Shown here one piece after another: positions 1 through 7,729 of a DNA stretch of 40,350 nt; positions within the stretch are counted from its first letter, which is position 1, and each line of letters starts with the position of its first letter. The notes below the pieces were generated by a model that searched no databases, was not told where the DNA came from, and saw only the letters and a list, made by a program, of their open reading frames with translations. Position numbers and translations under genes: made by a program. The stretch is from JBGTBD01 sp041749475 (GTDB taxonomy: Bacteria; Pseudomonadota; Alphaproteobacteria; Rickettsiales; UBA998). Where the stretch lies: contig JBGTBD010000016.1 of NCBI GenBank assembly GCA_041749475.1, positions 1 through 40,350 of the forward strand. The letters run 5' to 3'.

Positions 1-2332
1 ATCTTAATTTTATTTTACCTTTACCCCATCCACGGGCGTCGAACATTAATGAATTTTTAAGGAAATGCAAGTCTTTTATAAATATATTACTTTCAATGAC
101 ATAAGGTTTTTTACCCACAGGATACGCAACCTGTGGATAAAAAGACTTGAAATAGACAAGCGGGGCCTTCTCGGACGGGTCCAGACTCACATAGAGACTG
201 CCCTGATAATAGGTCTGCCCCATCACCCCGCGCGAGCGGTCAAAATCTACCGTTTTCAGGCTTGCGTTATCCATGCGAAGAGTGTGCAGCATCCCCCGGT
301 TCTCCACCCGCCACCCGCCGTCGCGCGTCGGTACTAGCTCTACATGATAAAACCCGTTCGCGATGTCCGCGAATTCACTGGCGAACATACGGATGACGCT
401 ACGGCTCCGCGCATAGTTCAGGTTGGACTTAAGCGCATTCAAACTGGCCTGCTTCTCCGCGGAATACATATGGAAATAGATGTTAAACGGTTGCACGCGC
501 ATGGGGTGGTTCGTGTTCCACACGGTCGATTGCAGATAGACGAATCCATAAAAGCGGTCCGTCCACAGGTTTGTGTAGGTATTCTCGTTACTATTGGAGG
601 AATAGATCTGTATCTCATCCCCCAGCCGGATGCCGATGGGCGAGACCGACGCGTAGGACGGATATTCATTATCGAACCGCGAATCCCCGCCGTTGATGTT
701 GAGGATGCCGTTCTCGCGGCCCAACCGGAGCGCCTCTTCGAACGGCGTCGTATCTCCCGGCCACTGGACGAGGCGCGCCATTTTACCCGCAGGCACGTAT
801 TCCTTATTGATGGTCTCGACAGAGCCCACGATCTCACGCTTGATATCGAACGGTTCGCACGCATAGCTGCGCGGTGTTTCATAGGTCGCCATGCCGAACT
901 TCTCGAAGTTTTCCTTATTCTTCTCGACAAGCTTTTTATAATATTGCGGCTGTTCAGAGGGCGGTGATTTCCACCCCGAAGGGCGTTCCGTCGCTTCATC
1001 GAATTTTTCCCTCAGCATCGCAAAAAGTGACGTACCGCTGCCGGGACGCTCCGGATAAAGCTTCAGCAACGGGCGCTCTTTCTCCGGGTCGTGGTCGGAA
1101 AAGTATCCCCACGCCAGCGGATGACTATGCGTATGGCTGCTCGGCTCTACGTTTTCCAGACTGAACGTACGCCGCGCCTCTTCCGCGCTTTGTTTCAGCC
1201 CGTAACAATTCGTATCCATCTCCGCAGTGATGATGCTGACGTTGAACGGAATATCCGGATAGGCTTCGAGGATTTTTTCCCGCATCACCTCAGCGGTGAT
1301 CGCCTTTTTCTGTCGGTATCCGCTGATGTTTGAGATGTTGTTCCACCCGTCCGCATCGATATGACTGTAGAATATTCTGCGCCCGTTGACGGTAGTCACG
1401 TCCGGCTTCGGCATATTCTCGTCCTGCAGGATGGTCGTCAGGAACAAGAACGGATTGAGATACCATTGCTGGATGGGGAAAACCTGATCATCCGTCGCCT
1501 TATCTTTTTCTTTCAATAGCTCCGCCAGTTCGTCATCCGCATTGTCTTCATTGTCGCTGAGGTTGGGGGCTTTTTCTTCCTTGGTCTTGGCATTCTTTTG
1601 CAAATTAACGATGGAAAGCTGCTGATCTTCCGGTACCGGCTGTTGATAGCCCTCGAACATCGCATAGCCCGAAGCGACGTATCCTCCGCGTGGACTGGTG
1701 ATGACGAGATCGGACACCCCTCCATTCTCATCCGCCGAGCGTGCCTTCAGGTGCGACACGCCGATGCCGGGTACGGCAATAGTATCCATATAGGGCGAAA
1801 GATTCGCGGCATAAGGGCGCTCATATTCCACCATTTCAGGGTTTTTATAGATGAGCTCGGCGCGGTAGGTCAGCTCATTCCACGTGTTGAGGTCATTGAT
1901 ACCAATCCTGTTCAGCAATGCGTTCATGCGCTCGATACCACCCGGTGAATCGCGATATTCGGTACTGATACCTAAATTTTCAATGATGATGAGCTTTTTA
2001 TCTTTATCGAGGGCTTTCTCCAGCCACCCCATATAGGCATCGGCATTCTTGACCGATGTGCCCGGAACAAGCCATACCACCACCGCCGCCGCATCGTCAC
2101 CGAGGTCGGGCAAAGGCTTTTCCACGTCATAATGCCGCACCTGATAACCCAGATGGTTCAGCGGCATCTCGAGGAACTGATGCACGAAACTGAACTTGGC
2201 AAGCACGTGATTTTGGCTACTGTAAAGCCCGATAATGGTGCGCGGCGCTGGTTTCCCCGACTCAAGCGCCATCACCGGAGCACTTAGAAAAGCCATGATC
2301 ACCGTCAACAGGGTAAGAAAACGCATCATCAT
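1..2332 (-). CDS. pelA: PelA-like exopolysaccharide deacetylase, C-terminus cut by window edge
   Basis: An open frame of 777 codons runs without a stop from the ATG at 2332 to the left edge, so the C-terminus is missing. The protein begins with a signal peptide (about residues 1-23, ending PVMA). A flavodoxin-like segment follows at about 30-240, then an acidic linker near 255-285, then the deacetylase domain. Two motifs match the metal-binding core known from Pseudomonas PelA: HIDADGW, with D326 and D328, and SHTHSHP, with H400 and H404. NGGD at 547-550 and the following PIGI segment are also typical of this family. PelA removes N-acetyl groups from the Pel polymer in the periplasm. The start overlaps the stop of the upstream hydrolase gene as ATGA, implying translational coupling. 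What is seen is the motif set and spacing; the Pel assignment is inferred, since the other pel genes would lie outside the window. Confidence 0.8.
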   Translation of the reverse strand, partial: MMMRFLTLLTVIMAFLSAPVMALESGKPAPRTIIGLYSSQNHVLAKFSFVHQFLEMPLNHLGYQVRHYDVEKPLPDLGDDAAAVVVWLVPGTSVKNADAYMGWLEKALDKDKKLIIIENLGISTEYRDSPGGIERMNALLNRIGINDLNTWNELTYRAELIYKNPEMVEYERPYAANLSPYMDTIAVPGIGVSHLKARSADENGGVSDLVITSPRGGYVASGYAMFEGYQQPVPEDQQLSIVNLQKNAKTKEEKAPNLSDNEDNADDELAELLKEKDKATDDQVFPIQQWYLNPFLFLTTILQDENMPKPDVTTVNGRRIFYSHIDADGWNNISNISGYRQKKAITAEVMREKILEAYPDIPFNVSIITAEMDTNCYGLKQSAEEARRTFSLENVEPSSHTHSHPLAWGYFSDHDPEKERPLLKLYPERPGSGTSLFAMLREKFDEATERPSGWKSPPSEQPQYYKKLVEKNKENFEKFGMATYETPRSYACEPFDIKREIVGSVETINKEYVPAGKMARLVQWPGDTTPFEEALRLGRENGILNINGGDSRFDNEYPSYASVSPIGIRLGDEIQIYSSNSNENTYTNLWTDRFYGFVYLQSTVWNTNHPMRVQPFNIYFHMYSAEKQASLNALKSNLNYARSRSVIRMFASEFADIANGFYHVELVPTRDGGWRVENRGMLHTLRMDNASLKTVDFDRSRGVMGQTYYQGSLYVSLDPSEKAPLVYFKSFYPQVAYPVGKKPYVIESNIFIKDLHFLKNSLMFDARGWGKGKIKLR

Positions 2333-3072
2333 GGGCTCTTCTCCCGAACCGGCAAGGAAGACCATTGATAATCGGTTGAGAAACAACTGATATTCGCTTT
2401 GGTGAAGGCGTCGCACGCGGTGGGGGACGGAGCATCTCCGAGAATCATCACATAGACCCCTTTTTCCTGATGGTCCTGAGAAAATTTCTTTATTTTTTCA
2501 ATTGTTGAAGGCATGTTTTCAACTAACAAATCAGGACTTTCCGCCGTAAAATGCACCAGCACATCGTCCGCCGACGATAATTCATCCGAAAGATGGGCAT
2601 AGGATACACTGATCATGACGCGGAGGTAAGGATAGTGCTCAGTCAGCAGATTCATCAGCATGGTAATTTTTCCCGCCAGCTCGAGATCCTTCCCCCGGTG
2701 ATCCATATCAAGCAGGATACCGTCGAACCCTTTGCGGACGATGGTCGGAATATCCCGCTCGATGATACGGCGGATGACTGCCGGATTCTCAACCTCGGAG
2801 AGCGAATACGTATCATGCTGAAGAATATTCTTCTGCGCCTCAGAACTAAACAAAAAGCGCGCATAAACGCTTTTTCCCCAACCCTTTAGCGGACGAAGTT
2901 GAGGGTGTTTGGTAGGAGAAAACACGAGTAACTGATAGCTGGTAAACTCCGACCAGGCGGCATCACCGGAATAGGCAGCCCAAGTAGGGGTTACGGTCGG
3001 CGACTCCGCAGCAAAGCTTAAACCGGACGTGAGAATAATCGAGCAAATTGCTGTAATAAAACACTTAATCAT
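2329..3072 (-). CDS. Secreted GH114-like glycoside hydrolase (PelA hydrolase-domain homologue)
   Basis: A 247-residue protein with a signal peptide (residues 1-22, ending SFAAE). The body reads as a small TIM barrel of the GH114 / endo-alpha-1,4-polygalactosaminidase type: a first strand with YQLLVFSP at 46-53, then PQLRPLKGWGKSVYARFL near 58-74, and the conserved GFDGILLDMD at 115-124. D122 sits where the family's catalytic Asp is expected, and E178 (in FTAESP) 56 residues later fits the catalytic Glu. In Pseudomonas this domain is the N-terminal part of PelA and cleaves Pel made of partly deacetylated GalNAc; here it is a free-standing protein. The gene overlaps the epimerase upstream by 8 bases and the deacetylase downstream by 4, so the three form one transcription unit. 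The catalytic residues are assigned by spacing, not by alignment. Confidence 0.75.
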   Translation of the reverse strand: MIKCFITAICSIILTSGLSFAAESPTVTPTWAAYSGDAAWSEFTSYQLLVFSPTKHPQLRPLKGWGKSVYARFLFSSEAQKNILQHDTYSLSEVENPAVIRRIIERDIPTIVRKGFDGILLDMDHRGKDLELAGKITMLMNLLTEHYPYLRVMISVSYAHLSDELSSADDVLVHFTAESPDLLVENMPSTIEKIKKFSQDHQEKGVYVMILGDAPSPTACDAFTKANISCFSTDYQWSSLPVREKSP

Positions 3073-3994
3073 GCATGTTCACCAAATAACCCAGCCCCTC
3101 TAATAGAGGTGTGTGTTGAATATGCCCCAAGATTTGGTATAGCTTGGAAGCATCTCCGCAGGAAAGACGAATGTCTCCTTCGCGGGCGGGTTGGTGTGCG
3201 ATTTCTGGGTGATGGTGGTACAATTGACCCAACGTGTCGGCAAGTGTGCGCACAGAAGTCTGCACGCCGGTACAGACGTTAAGCACTTCCTGTGTACCGG
3301 GATAGGTCTTGAGGTGGTTCAGACCGCGCACCAGCGCTTCCACCACATCCCCCACATAAATGAAATCACGCGTCTGCCCGCCATCCCCGAAGATGGTGAC
3401 CGGAACTTTCCGTCCGATACGGTCTTGGAAGATGGACACCACGCCCGAATAAGGCGACGCCGGGTCTTGCCGCGGCCCGTACACATTGAAGAACCGGAAG
3501 CCGAGGGAGCCGGTATCATACATCGCCTTCGCCATCGCCGCCGCATGTTCACAGGATAATTTATCCTGACCATACGCCGATAACGGCGCCGCCAGTTCAT
3601 TTTCTTTCAACGGGATATTCGGATTATCGCCATACGTCGCCGCTGAGGAAGCATAGACCACGGGTATCGCTTTCCCAGACTTCGCAATCGCCGCGAACAG
3701 ATGCACCGTCCCGCCCAGATTGACCTGATGCGTCCCAAACCAATCCACCCTGCAACGCTCGACGGAGGCAATCGCCGCGAGATGGACGATGCCGTCATAC
3801 TCGCCAATATCATCAAACACACCGGGCTGGATGATAGACCCCACACGTAACGTGACGCCTTGTATCTGGGAGATATTCTCCCGTTTTCCTGATGAAAGAT
3901 CATCCAGCGCTACGACCTCGTGACCCTCACGGGCCAGACGCTCGCATACATGCGACCCGATGAATCCTGCACCTCCTGTGACTAAGAACTTCAT
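3065..3994 (-). CDS. NAD-dependent UDP-sugar 4-epimerase (SDR family, GalE/PelX-like)
   Basis: An extended short-chain dehydrogenase of about 309 residues. The Rossmann motif TGGAGFIGSH lies within the first 15 residues, the catalytic Ser in YASSAATYGD, and the YxxxK pair in AYGQDK. FFNVYGPRQDP and the RDFIYVGDV segment are typical of UDP-glucose/UDP-GlcNAc 4-epimerases. It heads the gene run that leads into the GH114-like hydrolase and the PelA-like deacetylase. A role in making UDP-GalNAc for Pel is therefore likely, as for PelX in some Pseudomonas; UDP-galactose or UDP-galacturonate are alternatives. The start is placed at the ATG at 3994 because AAAGG lies 8 bases upstream; a GTG three codons earlier (4003) is less likely. 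The 3' end overlaps the next gene by 8 bases. Confidence 0.85.
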   Translation of the reverse strand: MKFLVTGGAGFIGSHVCERLAREGHEVVALDDLSSGKRENISQIQGVTLRVGSIIQPGVFDDIGEYDGIVHLAAIASVERCRVDWFGTHQVNLGGTVHLFAAIAKSGKAIPVVYASSAATYGDNPNIPLKENELAAPLSAYGQDKLSCEHAAAMAKAMYDTGSLGFRFFNVYGPRQDPASPYSGVVSIFQDRIGRKVPVTIFGDGGQTRDFIYVGDVVEALVRGLNHLKTYPGTQEVLNVCTGVQTSVRTLADTLGQLYHHHPEIAHQPAREGDIRLSCGDASKLYQILGHIQHTPLLEGLGYLVNMHD

Positions 3995-4195
3995 GACCAG
4001 CACCTTTGTAGCAGAGATTTGTTACAGTTCTGTTGTAGCAGGAAAGTGTGAATATTTCTTAGGGAAACCCTTAAGTTTCAGTTGCTTTGTCACATGAATG
4101 TCATTTGTAAAACCGGGTGGAATTAGCGATACTTTAGGGTGAGGAAACAGGCCTGTGCGCCGCGTAGAGTCGAAGGATGGAACTGCAATAACACG

Positions 4196-6082
4196 ATGAA
4201 CTCGCCGAAGATTCATATCTGGGAAAACCCCGAGAGTCGCATCCAGTTCATGGAAACCGTGATGAAGGATTCCGAGTGGCAGGCCGTCATCCATGCCCCG
4301 CCCATGCACACCTCTCCGGAGACCCTGCTCGTCCCATTGCAGAAGACCCTGCAATCCCACGGTTATATCACCGAAATGGAGGAGGACGAGAACCGCCGCC
4401 CCGTCCTTTCCATCCGCCATGTGGGAAAGGAGACCGACCTGCTGGTCAACCTCAAGCATCTCGGCCTCGTCGAAGGCGCGCGCCGCAGTATCGAGAACGT
4501 CCCCCACTCCCTCGGCAAGATGTTGAACGCCACCTGGTCAGGCCTCCAATACGCCTGTAAGGACAGCGCCCGCCTGCTATCCAGCATTTATCTCATTGGC
4601 GACATCGCCTACACCATGACCGGTCTCGCCGAAGGCAAAGCCGATGCGGCAGCCGTGAAGAAAGAGGGCAATGTCATCCTCCGCCTCGGCTCGGAAATGG
4701 CGCATAAACTGACCAACTTTAAGGACATCTCCAGCGGGCTGATGAGCTTCTCCGGCATCGCTGCTCTGGCGCAATCCATCATCTTCCTCGAATTCGCGCG
4801 CGACGGCAGCGAAATAAATATGGAAAAACTCAGCAAGGATATGGAGAAATCCATCGCCAAAGGCCGTGACCCGCTGGAAGCCTTGCATGGGGACAAGGAG
4901 AAGGAAAGCGATACAGGCATGCTCTCCGGCCTACACAGCTTCTTCCAGCGTCATCCCATCGAGCTGGGCGCAGCGTCGCAGGTCATGGGGCAGGTCGCCC
5001 TTTTTGCCGCCGCCGGGCTGAACCTGAAACGCGGCAACGTCCCAGCCGGCAAAGATCCCGCCAGCTTCAGAAAAGGTGAAACGCTGAACATGGCCCGCAG
5101 CGTCACTTCCATCGCCGGGTGGTTCGCGCTGATGCATCCTTCCAGCGACGTCGGCAAAAAATCTCCTTGGTCAGACCCGCACCGTATTGTACAGCAATTC
5201 AATGAACACCCTGAGCATTTCGCTTCCGGCCTGAACTTCGGCGCCTCTGCGCTGGGTTTATGGAGCTCCGGCCACCGTGACAACCTCCCACAAAAGATCG
5301 CCGAATCCACATGGCTGGTGGGTGATGTGGTGATGGCCTTTGTCGATAAATCGCATTACGGCAAGGACGGCGAAAAGGCCGAAGAAATGGCCGGGAAAGC
5401 CGCGTCCGAATTCCTCCAGCAATCCCCCATCGCTTTTTCCCCTTCCGCGGGTGAGAAAATGTACAAAGATCTTGGCCGCTATATCGCCCGCCGCACGGTA
5501 GAGACCAACGCTCCCGCCGCTCCGAAAGGTACGGACGAGCACCTCTTCGAGAAAGAACGCGAAGCCTCTATCGACCAGCTGAGCGAACAACTGACCCGTA
5601 GCATCATGAAAGCGATGGCCGGCAAGCAGAGCCGCTACGCTCGCATTGTCCACCAGGCCGCCCTCCTCGTCGATTTCTATCCCGAAGAAGACCGTGCCAA
5701 GGTCAGCGTCGCCCTTGCTAAAGCCGTCACCGACATTCCCGGTATCTACGCCACGCCGGAGGAAACAGTGGAAGCCATCACCTCCGCCCATACCCGCATC
5801 GCCCGTACCAGCGGCAAGGAAGCACCGACCGCCTCACCCGGCATGGCGACCATCGCCCCCGCAGTGTCCGAACTCATTTACGCATTACCCGGCCTGAACC
5901 TCGCCCTCGCCGCTAATGGCATTTACGACGCGCTCACCCCCTTCAGCCGCACCAGCCCGCGTGACGAACTACTGCTGAACCACACCCTCACCGCCCAGGC
6001 AGGACAGGCGCTGGGGATGACCTCGCGCGAAACGGAAGCCGCCATGCGCCAGCAAAAAGAAGCCGCGCCCGCCATATCGTAA
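4196..6082 (+). CDS. Large hypothetical protein, no family recognised
   Basis: A 628-residue open frame with codon use like its neighbours, so it is very probably translated. I recognise no domain. There is no clear signal peptide. Modestly hydrophobic stretches occur near ALAQSIIFLEFA and QVALFAAAGLNL, and again near ALPGLNLALAANGIY towards the C-terminus, but none is a convincing membrane segment. Several alanine-rich helical blocks and an acidic/basic surface suggest a mostly helical protein. The N-terminal 80 residues (motif NPESRIQFMETVM onward) look like a separate small alpha/beta domain. The start is uncertain: ATG at 4196 is used here, while a GTG at 4139 would add 19 residues; neither has a strong ribosome site. 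It is divergent from the Pel-like run and followed by sodB after about 80 bases. Function unknown. Confidence 0.7.
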   Translation: MNSPKIHIWENPESRIQFMETVMKDSEWQAVIHAPPMHTSPETLLVPLQKTLQSHGYITEMEEDENRRPVLSIRHVGKETDLLVNLKHLGLVEGARRSIENVPHSLGKMLNATWSGLQYACKDSARLLSSIYLIGDIAYTMTGLAEGKADAAAVKKEGNVILRLGSEMAHKLTNFKDISSGLMSFSGIAALAQSIIFLEFARDGSEINMEKLSKDMEKSIAKGRDPLEALHGDKEKESDTGMLSGLHSFFQRHPIELGAASQVMGQVALFAAAGLNLKRGNVPAGKDPASFRKGETLNMARSVTSIAGWFALMHPSSDVGKKSPWSDPHRIVQQFNEHPEHFASGLNFGASALGLWSSGHRDNLPQKIAESTWLVGDVVMAFVDKSHYGKDGEKAEEMAGKAASEFLQQSPIAFSPSAGEKMYKDLGRYIARRTVETNAPAAPKGTDEHLFEKEREASIDQLSEQLTRSIMKAMAGKQSRYARIVHQAALLVDFYPEEDRAKVSVALAKAVTDIPGIYATPEETVEAITSAHTRIARTSGKEAPTASPGMATIAPAVSELIYALPGLNLALAANGIYDALTPFSRTSPRDELLLNHTLTAQAGQALGMTSRETEAAMRQQKEAAPAIS

Positions 6083-6162
6083 TTTTACACGAAGCTTGCA
6101 AAATTCGTCTCTTGCTCTATGCAGTAATCATTACACTCACCCATATGATGGAGGATATTCCC

Positions 6163-6765
6163 ATGGCTTTCACCCTACCCCCACTACCCTACGCGCATGA
6201 CGCGCTCGCACCGAATATCTCCAAGGAAACGCTGGAGTTCCATCATGACAAGCACCATCAGGCGTACGTCACCAACCTGAATAAGCTGATCGAAGGTACG
6301 CCGATGGATAACGATTCGCTGGAGGACGTCATCAAGGCATCCGCCAAGGATTCCTCCAAAGCGGGCATCTTCAATAACTCCGCCCAAGTCTGGAACCACA
6401 CCTTCTACTGGCACTCCATGAAGCCCGCAGGCGGCGGCAAGCCGACCGGAGAGATCGCGAAGAGGATCGACGCGGATTTCGGTTCGTATGAAAAATTCGT
6501 CGAAGAATTTAAAGTGGCAGGCACGACCCAGTTCGGCTCCGGCTGGGCATGGTTGGTGCTGGACGGCGGCAAACTGAAAGTTACCAAGACCGGCAACGCC
6601 GACCTGCCGATGGTGCATGGCCAAACCGCGTTACTGACGATGGATGTCTGGGAACACGCCTACTATCTCGACTACCAGAACAAGCGCCCAGATTACATCA
6701 GCACCTTCCTCGACAAGCTGGTCAATTGGGACTTCGCGAACGAAAATCTCAGCGCGGCATCATAA
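6163..6765 (+). CDS. sodB: Superoxide dismutase, Fe type
   Basis: A complete 200-residue Fe/Mn superoxide dismutase, which converts superoxide to oxygen and hydrogen peroxide in the cytoplasm. The four metal ligands are present: H27 in EFHHDKHH, H79 in QVWNHTFYWHS, and D161 and H165 in DVWEHAYYLDYQN. Q75, four residues before H79, is the second-sphere glutamine in the position used by iron-type enzymes; manganese enzymes carry it in the C-terminal half. The start at 6163 is set by GGAGG at 6150-6154, eight bases upstream; an in-frame start at 6112 would add an unlikely extension. The 3' end overlaps the convergent response-regulator gene by six bases. No export signal, so the enzyme is cytoplasmic. 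Confidence 0.97.
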   Translation: MAFTLPPLPYAHDALAPNISKETLEFHHDKHHQAYVTNLNKLIEGTPMDNDSLEDVIKASAKDSSKAGIFNNSAQVWNHTFYWHSMKPAGGGKPTGEIAKRIDADFGSYEKFVEEFKVAGTTQFGSGWAWLVLDGGKLKVTKTGNADLPMVHGQTALLTMDVWEHAYYLDYQNKRPDYISTFLDKLVNWDFANENLSAAS

Positions 6766-7323
6766 GGCGATGCTCTGTTCGGGAGGTGTCATGTTGACAT
6801 GATTTTTTGCCGCCTCAACTACGCGGTCGAAAAATCCTTCGCGAACAGCATCCGCTTCCTCTGGCGATAGCTTGACAGATGGGCGTTCCTTTTTCACACC
6901 CTTCACCATCTGAACCGGCATCTCCTGCCAGTTCACCGCGCGCAGCGGATGGGTTATGGCCCCGAGGTGCGAATCCGGCAACACCTCATCCCCGCTGATG
7001 AACATGAATTTAGGGAAGGTATCGCCCGGGCGGCGGGTCAGATACGCGCATTCCTGCGTCACCCAGTCGAACCCATCGAGATATTTATGGTCGTGATCTG
7101 GCTTGTCGATCTCGATGTCCATCAGCAGCAATTGCAGCGACGACCTATACTGCCGCAGCTTGGCCGCCGCCTCGTGTGAATTACGTGCCGAGACCACGCT
7201 AAACCCGGCCTTCTCCAGCTTCTCGGTCAACCCGCGGATATACTTCTCCTCATCCTCCACAATCATGATCTGTGGCGGCACAAGGCGCGAGACGAAGGAC
7301 GGAGCGTTAGCTTCTTCTTCCAT
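6760..7323 (-). CDS. Stand-alone response-regulator receiver protein
   Basis: A 187-residue protein built around one CheY-like receiver domain. IMIVEDEE (about residues 19-26) supplies the acidic Mg pocket, D69 in LLLMDIE is the expected phosphoacceptor, and FMFISGDE carries the switch Ser near 114. The loop after D69 is longer than usual and histidine/aspartate rich (IEIDKPDHDHKYLDGFD). There is no DNA-binding or enzymatic output domain; the C-terminal 50 residues are a short helical tail. No histidine kinase is next to it, so its partner cannot be named. It lies downstream of the secD/Mth938 genes on the same strand with a 24-base gap and may be read through from them. Converges on sodB with a six-base overlap. 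Confidence 0.85.
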   Translation of the reverse strand: MEEEANAPSFVSRLVPPQIMIVEDEEKYIRGLTEKLEKAGFSVVSARNSHEAAAKLRQYRSSLQLLLMDIEIDKPDHDHKYLDGFDWVTQECAYLTRRPGDTFPKFMFISGDEVLPDSHLGAITHPLRAVNWQEMPVQMVKGVKKERPSVKLSPEEADAVREGFFDRVVEAAKNHVNMTPPEQSIAL

Positions 7324-7347
7324 GCCACGGAATATAAAAGAGAAACA

Positions 7348-7722
7348 TTACGGTTTGATGAGGATAGCGGCGACTTTTCGTTCTTCCGATTGCAGGATAT
7401 TGAACGTCCGGCACGCCGCGCCCGTGTCCATACACTCAATGACCGTGTGACTGGCTTTGAGCAACGCTCTGCGCGATGGCGGCATAAATGCCTGAGTCAC
7501 TCCGGAACCAATCAGGAGAATATCCATCCCCGCGTGCTGCATAGCGATTTCACGGATCATTGCATCGCTCAGCGACGCGAAATCAGCCGCCGCGCAAGGA
7601 GTCACGCTTTCACGCCCGACGATGATGGAATGGGGATAGGAAACCCCGTTGACGATGAAGCCTTGAGGCCCGTATTGCTCAACGAGTGGGATAGAATCTG
7701 CCGTGCGGGGAGTAATGTCCAC
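7348..7722 (-). CDS. Mth938 / DUF498-domain protein
   Basis: A 124-residue protein of the Mth938 (DUF498) family, which includes the mitochondrial complex I assembly factor NDUFAF3. The family's typical features are seen: YGPQGFIVNGVSYPHSIIV at 17-35, DILLIGSGV near 68-76, and the TFNILQSEERKVAAILI end. Biochemical function in bacteria is not settled. The gene follows secD by seven bases, a neighbourhood that is common for this family in alphaproteobacteria (normally after secF). The reading starts at a GTG (7722), as no ATG is available at the conserved N-terminus. Family assignment is confident, function is not. Confidence 0.85.
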   Translation of the reverse strand: MDITPRTADSIPLVEQYGPQGFIVNGVSYPHSIIVGRESVTPCAAADFASLSDAMIREIAMQHAGMDILLIGSGVTQAFMPPSRRALLKASHTVIECMDTGAACRTFNILQSEERKVAAILIKP

Positions 7723-7729
7723 AGGGTGC

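Noticed and set aside
344..967. 207-codon plus-strand frame at the left edge
   Set aside because: It is antisense to the PelA-like gene, which has a signal peptide and family motifs and no stop in the window.
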